Source of the DNA: an uncultured Saprospiraceae bacterium
Lineage (GTDB): Bacteria; Bacteroidota; Bacteroidia; Chitinophagales; Saprospiraceae
Assembly: GCA_937981555.1 (NCBI GenBank)
Contig: CALJOK010000084.1
Location: forward strand, 1 to 44,566
Direction of reading: 5' to 3'
Length of the DNA stretch: 44,566 bases
The notes beneath the pieces are model-generated. The model saw only the letters and a list, made by a program, of their open reading frames with translations, was not told the DNA's origin and made no database searches. This document shows positions 16,547-25,322 of this stretch, piece after piece. Both the position numbers and the translations under genes were made by a program. Position 1 is the first letter of the stretch, and each line of letters opens with the position of its first letter.

Positions 16547-18535
16547 TTAGTAGGCGATATAGACAGCACCTGATAATTTCGTTTTAGAGGGATCATTTAA
16601 TTCTACCATGTAAAAGTATGTCCCTTGTGGAAGTCGACCTCCATTCCAAGTTCCATCCCAATTGTTTTGATAATTTTCTCCTTCGAAAATCATATTGCCC
16701 CAGCGATTAAATACTCTTACTTTATTATTAGGATGTCCTTCTAATCCTCGAATAGTGAAAAAGTCATTGACATCATCTCGGTTCGGTGAAAATCCACTAA
16801 AAACGATAACCTCTTCACATTGAACATAAATTGAAACGGTCGCTTGAACACATCCTACAGTATTACATATCTGATAAGTGAAATTATCATTCCCGCAACT
16901 TCCTTCATCTGGAATGTAGGTATAATTTCCAAGTGAATCTAAAGTCAAAATTCCATTTGCAGGAGTAGTAACAATTGAAATGGTATCAACTATATTGAAA
17001 CTATCGTTGGCCAAAAAGTCAATGAAGATTGGCGTTCCAAAAGCCGTTGTATCTGCATCATCAATAGCAACTGGTAATCCAATACTACTATCTCCAACAA
17101 TAATATTAAAACAAGTCGTATCACAACCTCCTTGATTATCACAAATAACTACACAGGCAATTTCATTTCCTGGAGTAGTACTGACAATTTCCAAACAATA
17201 ATCAACTGTATCTAAAGTCAAAGTCGTCAAGCTTGAAGCCAAAGAAATAGAATAATTATTTATATCTCCAAATAACTCTGTTGAATCAATGCATAAATAT
17301 TGCGAATCATCTTCCGTCATAATTACATCAATAGTATCAGTTTGAGGATCAATTACCACAAATGAAATAAAGGTAGTGTCGCAAAAACCTAAATCATCAC
17401 AGGCCATTAAACATATTTGTTGAGGCCCTTCTTCCAAGGTTTCCCAATCTACACATACATCATTTGGAAATATATCTAACTCAATTCCTGATCCAGGACA
17501 AACATTCTCAAGGGTGGTAAAATTGCCGATCAAATCACTTGTATCGACACAGACACTTCCTGAAATATTTAAATAAGTGGTTAGAGATAAGTAATCATTT
17601 TCTAAACATGCTACTGTGATTAAAACAGAATCAATACAAGCAGTTGAGGTATCTAGCAAGGTAATCAAGTGCATTCCTTGAAGTAACATAATTTCACTCC
17701 CTAGAGGTGTTAGACTAAAATTAGCTCCCATAATAGAAGTTGAGTTAAGTACTCCAGGTTTGGAAGCAATTAAGGGGCCATAAAAATTATCACTAAAACC
17801 TCCCAAAATTGTAAATGGAACAATGGTATCAAATTCCCAAATTCCTAAAGTATCCCATAAGTTCATAGAATCTAAAAGACCTTGCATATCAGCAAATTCT
17901 CCTGAATATTCAATTCCATTGATCGTCCATGAATCCAAAGAATATGGTCCAATTCCTCCTTGTCCGAACAAGTTATCATAACTGTATGCTACGGTTGTAT
18001 CCATATTACAGCCAGTTTCACCGTTTGCATAAAGCACTCCATTATCATAAATTTCTAGTGAATTATATAATTCATAACTAATCGGAAGACAAATGGTTGC
18101 CATTGCCCCACAATCAGAAATACTTGCATTGATCACTTCAGGACCAATTAATGTATCACAAGTAAAAATCAAAGGAATAGGAACTGTATTGAGAAAAATA
18201 TGAACGGTATCGCAATTGGAAAGGTCATCACAAATTTCAAAGCAACCTTCTGATTCACCTATTTCTAAACCAAAGTAATTAATGCAACCTGAGGAGACAT
18301 CTGATGGGATAGAAAAATTAGCGAATACACCACTTTGACTAGGACAAAGATTATTGATGGATTGAATAGTACCTGGAAAGGAATTTATATCTACGCAACT
18401 AGTTCCAAATTGACCATTAGGAATAGAAGTATATATTGTATCAATATTGGCAAAAGATATATTTGAAAAAAAGCAAAACAAATTCAATATTAATATAAAA
18501 ATTGAAATTTTTTGCTGAGGGAAATTCGGCTTCAT
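16547..18535 (-). CDS. T9SS type B sorted secreted protein with repeated Cys-rich domains
   Basis: The protein is 662 residues long with a signal peptide (hydrophobic to about residue 29, ISFA). Three related modules carry a conserved end of the form C-x2-C-D-x3-C-D-T-x-h-h (for example CFEICDDLSNCDT, CLMACDDLGFCDT, CVVICDNQGGCDT). A Big_9/cadherin-like domain follows (about 485-570, IDFLANDSFNIVDT, DNFTYQICNTVGC). The end is a gliding-motility-associated C-terminal domain (SGFSPNRDDVNDFFTI, VRVFNRWGNMIFEGE, GRLPQGTYFYMVEL). It is expected to be exported by the type IX system and held on the surface. Its function is unknown; adhesion is the usual guess. It is transcribed alone, with a hairpin terminator 20 bases past the stop. 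Confidence 0.9.
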   Translation of the reverse strand: MKPNFPQQKISIFILILNLFCFFSNISFANIDTIYTSIPNGQFGTSCVDINSFPGTIQSINNLCPSQSGVFANFSIPSDVSSGCINYFGLEIGESEGCFEICDDLSNCDTVHIFLNTVPIPLIFTCDTLIGPEVINASISDCGAMATICLPISYELYNSLEIYDNGVLYANGETGCNMDTTVAYSYDNLFGQGGIGPYSLDSWTINGIEYSGEFADMQGLLDSMNLWDTLGIWEFDTIVPFTILGGFSDNFYGPLIASKPGVLNSTSIMGANFSLTPLGSEIMLLQGMHLITLLDTSTACIDSVLITVACLENDYLSLTTYLNISGSVCVDTSDLIGNFTTLENVCPGSGIELDIFPNDVCVDWETLEEGPQQICLMACDDLGFCDTTFISFVVIDPQTDTIDVIMTEDDSQYLCIDSTELFGDINNYSISLASSLTTLTLDTVDYCLEIVSTTPGNEIACVVICDNQGGCDTTCFNIIVGDSSIGLPVAIDDADTTAFGTPIFIDFLANDSFNIVDTISIVTTPANGILTLDSLGNYTYIPDEGSCGNDNFTYQICNTVGCVQATVSIYVQCEEVIVFSGFSPNRDDVNDFFTIRGLEGHPNNKVRVFNRWGNMIFEGENYQNNWDGTWNGGRLPQGTYFYMVELNDPSKTKLSGAVYIAY

Positions 18536-18938
18536 GTTGTCCGTTTTTTTATAAAAATGTTTGTTAAAGGATTATATTTTATCTTTAGTTTTATCGAGGA
18601 CAAATGTTAATTTTGGCTCATATATGAATGAACCCAAAAACTATGCTAAATAAATGGCACTTATTAACATTTGTTTTTACGTTACTATATATTGTTTGTT
18701 TCTATTATTTAAGTTTTAATAAGAGCTTTAGATTTTTTTGAGAAACCCCTTTTTACATAAATGTGGGATTAACAATTCATTTATAAATTCAAGTTTGGAA
18801 AAAAAATCAATTCTTTTAAATTTGTGGACTAATTAGATTTATTAAGTGAATGGACAAATTTAATCAGGAATTTTGTCTATTACTTAAAATTATTCTTTAT
18901 TCTATTCCTTCATTTTTCAAAATTAATAATTGGATCGT
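18536..18938. other. divergent intergenic region between T9SS and MORN-like genes
   Basis: No open frame of coding character was found. The right side holds the strong promoter at 18794-18824. The left part should hold the promoter of the leftward T9SS gene, but only AACATTTG on the reverse strand at 18608-18601, one mismatch from consensus and without a -33 partner, was found. Confidence 0.45.
18794..18824 (+). promoter_or_regulatory. consensus Bacteroidota promoter
   Basis: TTTG at 18794-18797, 19 bases of spacer, then TAAATTTG at 18817-18824 is an exact match to the phylum's -33/-7 pattern. Transcription should start near 18831, giving a leader of about 108 bases before the ATG at 18939. 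Confidence 0.7.
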
Positions 18939-19532
18939 ATGAAAAATTTTATGTTACTAATGACAACTGTTTTATTTTTTGCTTGCGGAGAGCCATCTGC
19001 CACAGTAGCCACAACTGGAGATTTTACTGGTTATGAAATAGCTAAAATTTCAGGTTCAGAAATGGAAAAAGCAACTAAAAAAAATGCTCAGACTGGTCAA
19101 TTGATTGAAGATGGTTTTATTTTAAATGGAAGTAAAACCGGTACATGGACTATTTATCATCCGAATGATAACTTGACTGTTCATACTGTTACAAATTATG
19201 TAGCTGGCAAAAAACAAGGATTATATCTAGAAGCGGAGAAGAATAATCGTGTGAGGTCGATTGGATCTTATGCTAATGATGTAAAACATGGGAAATGGAT
19301 TACTTACAATTTTTCAAGAAGAGAAATTGAGCAAGACTATAACAATGGAAAACTTCATGGATTCAGTAGAACTTTTTACAAGACTGGAAAGGATGGTCAA
19401 GTGAAAGAAGAAATTGAATTCAATAATGGTGTACAAGATGGCGTTTATCGATATTACAAAGAGGATGGAACAATTACGATGGACTATGTTTACAAGAATG
19501 GAGAAATCGTAGAACGAAAAAAACAAGGGTAA
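18939..19532 (+). CDS. lipoprotein with MORN-like/YwqK-type repeats
   Basis: The product is about 197 residues from the ATG at 18939; the frame extends three codons upstream to a TTG, which I reject. The lipoprotein signal is MKNFMLLMTTVLFFAC. The rest contains short repeated units of the form G-x-W/Y-x-x-Y (GTWTIYHP, GKWITYNFSRR, GFSRTFYKTG, GVYRYYKEDG), the pattern of MORN-like or YwqK-family proteins that fold as stacked beta-hairpins. The family is common in Bacteroidota, often labelled toxin-antitoxin YwqK, but a toxin partner is not visible here. Its role is unknown, probably at the periplasmic face of a membrane. Confidence 0.8.
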   Translation: MKNFMLLMTTVLFFACGEPSATVATTGDFTGYEIAKISGSEMEKATKKNAQTGQLIEDGFILNGSKTGTWTIYHPNDNLTVHTVTNYVAGKKQGLYLEAEKNNRVRSIGSYANDVKHGKWITYNFSRREIEQDYNNGKLHGFSRTFYKTGKDGQVKEEIEFNNGVQDGVYRYYKEDGTITMDYVYKNGEIVERKKQG

Positions 19533-19539
19533 TTTTTTA

Positions 19540-19597
19540 ATGGTGAATGATTAACTTCTCAGGATATTATATAGCTGGGAAGTTAACCGTTCACCAT
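19540..19597. terminator. imperfect hairpin between convergent genes
   Basis: ATGGTGAA...TTAACTTC on the left pairs with GAAGTTAA...TTCACCAT on the right, with a three-base internal mismatch and a 20-base loop. It sits between the MORN-like gene and the leftward lipoprotein gene and is likely their shared terminator. Confidence 0.6.
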
Positions 19598-19603
19598 TCA
19601 TCG

Positions 19604-20026
19604 TTATTTCTTAGTGATGATTACTTTTGCTTGATAATCTCGTTTCCCATTATTTCCAGCGGTAGGATAAGGATAGAGGTATAATAGTTTGATGATATAG
19701 CCTTGAGCATTTGTGATACTACCACATTTTCCAGATTCATCTTCGCAAAGTCCTTTTGCTTCTAACGTAATCGGAGAAACGGCATCTCCCACCGCAAAGT
19801 CCATACTTATTTTACCTTTTCCAGCTTGAATGCAATTTGTCCCAGTTGGACATCGACCTTCCCGTACATCAGTAAATAATAAACTTATTTTCTCCGACCC
19901 AATTTGGATAGGTTGATTAATTGGAACCATGATCGTGTCACCTAAATTATTAGTTGGTTGATTGCTTACTTTTGGGCAAGCAGAAAATAGAATCACAAAA
20001 AAACTAAGGAGTGTTAATAATTTCAT
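19604..20026 (-). CDS. small lipoprotein of unknown function
   Basis: This 140-residue protein has a clear lipoprotein signal (LLSFFVILFSAC, cysteine at about residue 17). The mature part carries GRCPTGTNCIQAGKG, a cysteine-pair motif seen in a family of uncharacterised secreted proteins (usually written xRCPxxxxCxxAG), and a second Cys pair (LCEDESGKCG). Disulphides are therefore likely. It lies 32 bases downstream of the 20059-20793 gene in the same direction, so the two are probably cotranscribed. No function is known. Confidence 0.75.
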   Translation of the reverse strand: MKLLTLLSFFVILFSACPKVSNQPTNNLGDTIMVPINQPIQIGSEKISLLFTDVREGRCPTGTNCIQAGKGKISMDFAVGDAVSPITLEAKGLCEDESGKCGSITNAQGYIIKLLYLYPYPTAGNNGKRDYQAKVIITKK

Positions 20027-20058
20027 TTTTGGATATTTTTAAATAAAAAAGAAATGGA

Positions 20059-20793
20059 TTATAAATCTATGGAAGTGCTTATCCCCAAATAGGCAATTGT
20101 TGCGTACAGAATTATGGTTAAAACGATGCTTAAAATTCCCAAAGTAATTCCATATTTTCTAGTTTGTTCATTGTAGGTATAAAATTTATTGCCATCAATA
20201 TCAGCACTTTTATCTTTCCAATAATGCCAGGACAATCCAAGCGTTCCAATGAAAAAAAAGATATTCATGAATGTACTTATTGCGACTAATAACAAAAAGA
20301 AAAGTAACATCCAGCCAATCTTCTCATCTTTTCCTTTTTGTAATTCACTCAATCTTTCTTGCTTCATTTCCACCAATGCGGAAGGATCAATTGGAATGCC
20401 TCTTCGCTTCAATAATTCTTTGGTGATGGTAATATCTTCAATAGATGATTGGTCAGGTTTTCTCAAAATAGCCAACAATTCATGATCGTTGAAGTCATTT
20501 AGATAGTGCTCATGGAAGTCAGCTGAATTTTTTAAAACCTCTCTTTCAATAATAGCATTAACCGTTGAAAAATCGCTTTGTAAAATTTTCAAAACAAACT
20601 TTGGATAATTGGAGCTGCCAACAATAGCTTCTGTAATTAATGTTTCAGAGCCATTAAATTCGTAAGGGATTTCATTTTCTTTTAAAAGATCAATGAAAGG
20701 AAGCGCATCTTCTTGAAATTGAAAACTTCGATAATATTCGAAATTTTCTTCTTCTGATTTTTCAATCAAATGGCCGTCAAGTATTTTATCCAT
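20059..20793 (-). CDS. uncharacterised protein with DUF2007-like N-domain and membrane C-terminus
   Basis: The 244-residue protein has no signal peptide. Residues about 15-85 (EDALPFIDLLKENEIPYEF, then VLKILQSDFSTVNAIIE) match the pattern of DUF2007, a small ferredoxin-like domain proposed to take part in signalling. A helical middle follows, and then two or three transmembrane helices (WMLLFFLLLVAISTFMNIFF near 160 and GILSIVLTIILYATIAYLG near the end). It is likely an inner-membrane protein with a cytoplasmic N-domain. It is the first gene of a probable two-gene unit with the small lipoprotein downstream. No function can be assigned. Confidence 0.7.
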   Translation of the reverse strand: MDKILDGHLIEKSEEENFEYYRSFQFQEDALPFIDLLKENEIPYEFNGSETLITEAIVGSSNYPKFVLKILQSDFSTVNAIIEREVLKNSADFHEHYLNDFNDHELLAILRKPDQSSIEDITITKELLKRRGIPIDPSALVEMKQERLSELQKGKDEKIGWMLLFFLLLVAISTFMNIFFFIGTLGLSWHYWKDKSADIDGNKFYTYNEQTRKYGITLGILSIVLTIILYATIAYLGISTSIDL

Positions 20794-20869
20794 GTTTTGA
20801 AAAAATTAAGTAATGTTTGTTAAGTTTTTTCTAAAACAATAATAACTAAAAAAATTGGCTTGAAAAGAA

Positions 20870-21469
20870 TTAAAATAGAAAGGCTAGATTGATGCCTCCT
20901 CGAACGCCCAATTTATAAGAAGTAGATTTTGAAATAGAAACAAATGAGGATAAAATATCTGAACTTGTGGTATTTACTTCTCTTGAAATAATTTTTGGTC
21001 CAGCGAAAACCTCCAAGTGAAATCGTTTTGAGATTTTAAAATTTTTACCCATTCCAGCTCCAATTGCTTTTTCAGTAGTTATCTTTTTTAAAATTAAGGG
21101 AGTTGTCGTAAAATCTATTTCTCCTCCTTGCTTATTTTTTTCATTAGAATAACTGACAAAAGCAAAAGCGAATAGAGCTTGAGAAAGAGGTTTTATTTCT
21201 ACATTATAAAAGCGGAAATCTAAAACTACTTCATTTTTGAAATTGGCATTTCCATCGGTATCTCTCATGTCATTTCCCAAATAATTATATACCAATTGTA
21301 AACTCATATTCTCATTAAGCATATATTCATATCCAATTCCTGTATTAAAATATAAAATTGGACTCCCTGGAATATAAAGTCCCCGACCTTTTATAATATG
21401 ATTTTGGGCAAAAGAAAACTGAGTAAGGAATAGTAGAGTGAGTAGTAAAAATAAGTGTTTAGTTTTCAT
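20870..21469 (-). CDS. outer-membrane beta-barrel protein
   Basis: The 199-residue protein has a signal peptide (LLLTLLFLTQFSFAQ) and an eight-strand-like pattern of alternating residues: YFNTGIGYEYMLNENMSLQL, VVLDFRFYNVEIKP and SYKLGVRGGINLAFLF at the end, with a terminal F. This fits a small OmpW/OmpX-like barrel of Bacteroidota type. A terminator separates it from the metalloprotease gene upstream, so it is probably its own transcription unit. The function is unknown. Confidence 0.75.
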   Translation of the reverse strand: MKTKHLFLLLTLLFLTQFSFAQNHIIKGRGLYIPGSPILYFNTGIGYEYMLNENMSLQLVYNYLGNDMRDTDGNANFKNEVVLDFRFYNVEIKPLSQALFAFAFVSYSNEKNKQGGEIDFTTTPLILKKITTEKAIGAGMGKNFKISKRFHLEVFAGPKIISREVNTTSSDILSSFVSISKSTSYKLGVRGGINLAFLF

Positions 21470-21483
21470 AAAAAAGAATTAAA

Positions 21484-21516
21484 AGAACTTCCAGATTTTA
21501 CTAACCTGGAAGTTCT
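21484..21516 (-). terminator. terminator after the metalloprotease gene
   Basis: AGAACTTCCAG and CTGGAAGTTCT form a perfect 11-base-pair stem with an 11-base loop. On the reverse strand it is followed by a T-rich run, 15 bases past the stop codon of the metalloprotease. Confidence 0.85.
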
Positions 21517-21530
21517 AAGACTATAGAGAA

Positions 21531-24002
21531 TTATTTAGGATCAAGAATTTTATTAATTCTTTCCACTAAATCTTCCATGTGATATTTGGTAAAAGTATCA
21601 GTAGATTTCGGGATTGCACTCTGAAGTTCTGTATTCAAGACCTTCAAATTTCCTCGGCAAATAGCTTTGATATTGGTCTGATCAAATCTTCTATCTTCCA
21701 TTTTCATGATCGCTGCCATTTTGTTGACATAAGCTCTCTGTAAGTTTCTTCTAAATCCATCGATCTCTTTTGCTGTATAAACTTCTCTGAAAATTGCACT
21801 TTTTGAATAAGAGAAAACATCTAACAAACTAAAAACTTCATGAGATTTTCGAGCCATTGCTTCTGCTTCATCTAATCTTCTCAATCTATCTGAGTCAAAC
21901 ATTTGATTCAATACTCGGCCTTGCATACTACTTATTCTATCCGTTGCGCCAGTAGGAGCAATTTTTTGTAAAATATCTTTATCCAATAACCAGGTAGGTG
22001 TTTGCCAAACTTGTTCATCCAAAAATTTCATCGCAGCCATTTGATGATCTTTAGAAACTGGAAAAAAGACTGGTCCTTTCTGTTCAGTAGTTTTTGATAA
22101 CTGAACTACACCACCAATATTAGTAACAACATGACGTAAGTATTTTCCCATTTGACCATAGACAGCGCCGTACATTTCTGATAGTTGATCGTAGTCATTT
22201 CCTTCACCTGCTTCTTCTGACCATTGAGTTAATTTTGGAACGATTCGTTTTAAATTTTCGATACCTAAATTTCCAGATTGAATCGCATCACTTCCTAAGT
22301 CTTCCGTCTGTGCAGTTGGATCAAACGTATTTCTTTTTTGACTTCCAAATCTATAGACTGGATTGTCCGCTTTTTCTTTTATCCATTTATTTAAAGTTGC
22401 TCTTTCTTCTTCTGCTGACTTAGCATCAGGAATTAATTTGTATCCATAGATGATCGACCAAACATCATACTCACCAATCATAGGATAAAAATTGGTTACT
22501 CCATCTCCTGGTTGAGCCACGTGATTAAATCGAGCATAATCCATAATTGAAGGAGCAGTTCCGTGAGTAGCAGTAAAAGTTGGCGACCGCAAAGAGTCGA
22601 CAGAGTAAGCAACACTTGAACCCATATTATGAGGCAAACCTAAAGTATGTCCAACTTCATGGGCTGCAACAAATCGAATCAGTTGCCCCATCAACTCATC
22701 GCTGAATTTTACTTTTTGAGCAGCAGGATTAGCTGCTGCCGTTTGAGTCATAAACCAGTTGCGTAATAATTTTTGAATGTTGTGATACCAAATAATATCA
22801 CTCTCTAAAATTTCGCCAGTTCTAGGATCATGAACATGGGGTCCCATTGCATTTTGAATATCAGTCGAAACATATCTTAAAGTAGAGTAACGAGTATCTT
22901 CTGGACTCCAATCAGGATCTTCTTCAGATGTTGGCGCAATTTTTCCAACAATCGCCTCTTTAAATCCAGCTGCTTCAAATGCTGGTTGCCAATCATTAAT
23001 TCCTTGAATGATGTATGGAACCCATTTAGTTGGAGTCGCAGGATCGATGTAGTAAACGATTTGTTTTTTTGGAGCAACTAGTTCACCTCTTTTGTACGCA
23101 TCCATGTCCGTTGGATCTAATCTCCATCGAGTGATATATTGTTTCGTTTCCGTAAAGTGAGATTCTGAACTATAATCAGTTTGTCGAATAGAAAAATACC
23201 CAACTCGCTCATCATAATATCGAGATTGCATTGGCTCATCAGGAAGAACAATAAAAGATTGATTCATTTCTACCGACATCGTTTGCGTAATATTATTGTC
23301 AGGTAATTTATCTCCTTTGTAAGTTAGGATGTGACGAACTTCGACATTTTGTGGGAATGCTTTCATGCTTGATACCATACTTCTTTTGTCATCCAATCCT
23401 TTGATTCCAAATCGTTTTCGTTGACCAGAACTAACTGCTCCGATCATTGGAATATCTTTGGTGAAAAAAGGGGACACCTCAAAGACATAAGACGAAGAAT
23501 CTTTACTGTAAGCAGCTAGATCGAAAGTTGCGACGATTGGTTCGAAATTATTATTTCTTACAGATTCATAAATTGGATCATCCTCACTCGCAACACTATT
23601 GTAACTTACTGATCGCAATAAAATTTTATCATCCTTTTTTTGCCATCGAATTACTTGCTGAGGACGAGACTTGACACCTGCACCTCCAAAGTTTAAGTTT
23701 TTAACAAAACCTGAAATTCGGCTAACAATCAAAATTTCTTTTTCTAAAATGTCTTTCGGAATTTCAAAGTAATTTTTGCTTCCTACTTTGTGAACGGTGA
23801 AAAGTCCTTTGTCTGAAATGGCCTTTTCCGTAATGACTTCTTTGTAAGGTTTTACCTTGCTGTCCTTGTCTTTTTTCTTAGGCTTTTCAGTAGTTTCTTT
23901 TTTCTTCTTCTTTCCTCGTTTAGATCTTTGAGCCTCAGAATCTGGCATAAAAAGAAGTAATGCCATTGTTGTAAATAAGAAATAAATAAAATGTTTTTTC
24001 AT
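21531..24002 (-). CDS. secreted zinc metalloprotease, DUF5118/DUF5117/DUF4953 type
   Basis: This 823-residue protein starts with a signal peptide (LLFMPDSEAQ) and a lysine-rich linker. A DUF5118-like segment (about 55-100, GLFTVHKVGSKNYFEIP), a DUF5117 region (about 100-290, QVIRWQKKDDKILLRSVSYN) and a metzincin catalytic domain follow. The zinc site FVAAHEVGHTLGLPHNMG (about residues 442-460) has the full H-E-x-x-H-x5-H spacing, and the Met-turn SIMDYARFNHV lies about 35 residues later. It should cleave proteins or peptides in the periplasm or outside the cell; the substrate is unknown. The family is widespread in Bacteroidota. It is transcribed alone, ending at the hairpin at 21484-21516. 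Confidence 0.92.
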   Translation of the reverse strand: MKKHFIYFLFTTMALLLFMPDSEAQRSKRGKKKKKETTEKPKKKDKDSKVKPYKEVITEKAISDKGLFTVHKVGSKNYFEIPKDILEKEILIVSRISGFVKNLNFGGAGVKSRPQQVIRWQKKDDKILLRSVSYNSVASEDDPIYESVRNNNFEPIVATFDLAAYSKDSSSYVFEVSPFFTKDIPMIGAVSSGQRKRFGIKGLDDKRSMVSSMKAFPQNVEVRHILTYKGDKLPDNNITQTMSVEMNQSFIVLPDEPMQSRYYDERVGYFSIRQTDYSSESHFTETKQYITRWRLDPTDMDAYKRGELVAPKKQIVYYIDPATPTKWVPYIIQGINDWQPAFEAAGFKEAIVGKIAPTSEEDPDWSPEDTRYSTLRYVSTDIQNAMGPHVHDPRTGEILESDIIWYHNIQKLLRNWFMTQTAAANPAAQKVKFSDELMGQLIRFVAAHEVGHTLGLPHNMGSSVAYSVDSLRSPTFTATHGTAPSIMDYARFNHVAQPGDGVTNFYPMIGEYDVWSIIYGYKLIPDAKSAEEERATLNKWIKEKADNPVYRFGSQKRNTFDPTAQTEDLGSDAIQSGNLGIENLKRIVPKLTQWSEEAGEGNDYDQLSEMYGAVYGQMGKYLRHVVTNIGGVVQLSKTTEQKGPVFFPVSKDHQMAAMKFLDEQVWQTPTWLLDKDILQKIAPTGATDRISSMQGRVLNQMFDSDRLRRLDEAEAMARKSHEVFSLLDVFSYSKSAIFREVYTAKEIDGFRRNLQRAYVNKMAAIMKMEDRRFDQTNIKAICRGNLKVLNTELQSAIPKSTDTFTKYHMEDLVERINKILDPK

Positions 24003-24245
24003 CTTGCTTGTTGAATTTAAATACGATCAATAAAATTTGGTTTAGAAAATGTGTTGTTCAGTTTTATCAATTAGCGAATATAAAAAAATGTGATGAAATT
24101 AAATTTAGAATAAGCATTTTTCTGATTGATTATTAATAAAAATGACATAAGTGGAGAATATGAAATAATATGTATATTTATTACAACTAAATTTTAGTGA
24201 TCCTGTTCATTTATTTCTATTTTTTATATCTAAAACAAATTGATA

Positions 24246-25187
24246 ATGAAAAATAAATCTTACTTTTTAATGTTTGTTTTCCTTTTTGTAAATGTATTGT
24301 TACAAAAAGCTCAATCCACAATTAATTTTCCAACCCAAACGGCTTCTTGGCAAGAAGGCTATTATTTATCTGCCAATCAAATTATACCTGAGCGTAGAGT
24401 TCTTTGTGGTGATACGACTCTTAATAATAAAACTTATGCTAAGATTTTTTCTATCATTTTTAATAACCTTGGAATTGAATCTGATAGGATTTATGAAGGT
24501 TGTATTAGGAGTCAAACAGATTATGTTTATTGGATTCCTACAAATGAATCTTTAGAAATTATTCTATATGATTGGTCATTGGAAAGTACTGAAACAATTG
24601 AATTGAAAACGGTGACTGGAACTCAAAATATTTTAACGGCAAAATCTAACGAATATATTACTACTTCGGATGGAATACTGCGGAGAGTTATTGTTTTTAA
24701 ATCACAAGGAGGAGGAGCGGAAGAAGTTTGGGTGGAAGGAATTGGAAGTAGTTCGGGGATAATTGCTAGAGGTGTCAATCCAAATGAATCACCAGATTAT
24801 ATTCCGTTTTTAAATTGTTATCGATATGAAAACGAAGTTGTTTATAGTCACCCAAATCCGCCATTAACTTGTAATTATATTTTTAATGAAACTTGTTTGT
24901 CGACTTCAATTTATGAAGTTGACAAAAGAGAAGGAATTAATTTGACTGTTTTTCCTAATCCATTTTTAGATGAAATAGAATTGGAAATTATTGGTTTTGA
25001 TTTATTGGAAAAACCTGTTTTGAAAATATATAATTTGCAAGGGAAGGAAGTTGTAACAATATATTTACAAAACCCAAAAGATATAATTTCATTTACTCAA
25101 AAAGTAAAAAAGGGAATTTATCTGTTAGAGATAAGTGATGAAACTGGAGGTGTTTTTTTTAGAAAAAAAATGATTGGAGGTTGGTGA
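24246..25187 (+). CDS. T9SS type A sorted secreted protein
   Basis: The protein is about 313 residues from the ATG at 24246 (a TTG two codons upstream is rejected). It has a signal peptide (YFLMFVFLFVNVLLQKAQS), a ~200-residue middle with no recognisable domain, and a C-terminal type A sorting domain (VFPNPFLDEIELEI, LKIYNLQGKEVVTIYL, KKGIYLLEISDETGG). The sorting domain sends it through the type IX system and is cleaved as it is attached or released. The middle has several cysteines (RRVLCGDTT, EGCIRSQ, LTCNYIFNETC), so disulphides are likely. Many Saprospiraceae-like genomes carry families of such proteins of unknown function. It is probably a single-gene unit. Confidence 0.85.
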   Translation: MKNKSYFLMFVFLFVNVLLQKAQSTINFPTQTASWQEGYYLSANQIIPERRVLCGDTTLNNKTYAKIFSIIFNNLGIESDRIYEGCIRSQTDYVYWIPTNESLEIILYDWSLESTETIELKTVTGTQNILTAKSNEYITTSDGILRRVIVFKSQGGGAEEVWVEGIGSSSGIIARGVNPNESPDYIPFLNCYRYENEVVYSHPNPPLTCNYIFNETCLSTSIYEVDKREGINLTVFPNPFLDEIELEIIGFDLLEKPVLKIYNLQGKEVVTIYLQNPKDIISFTQKVKKGIYLLEISDETGGVFFRKKMIGGW

Positions 25188-25261
25188 TTTGATATTAAAT
25201 GATAGTTAAATTGTAAAGTGATTTAAAATAGAAACTCTAATGTTTAATACAATAATTTCTT

Positions 25262-25276
25262 TACGTTCGTCGAAAG
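25262..25276. promoter_or_regulatory. LytTR/AlgR-like site upstream of the lectin-OmpA gene
   Basis: TACGTTCGTCGAAAG fits the LytTR half-site pattern [TA][AC][CA]GTTN[AG][TG] and the AlgR core CGTTCGTC. It ends 46 bases before the start codon. A related string (ACCATTCGTCGAAA) lies at almost the same distance from the start at 34227-34240. Binding by the LytTR protein of this window is inference. Confidence 0.35.
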
Positions 25277-25322
25277 TTTTTTTTTAATATCCAGAAGTTT
25301 CTCATTTTCGAAAGAAAAAAAT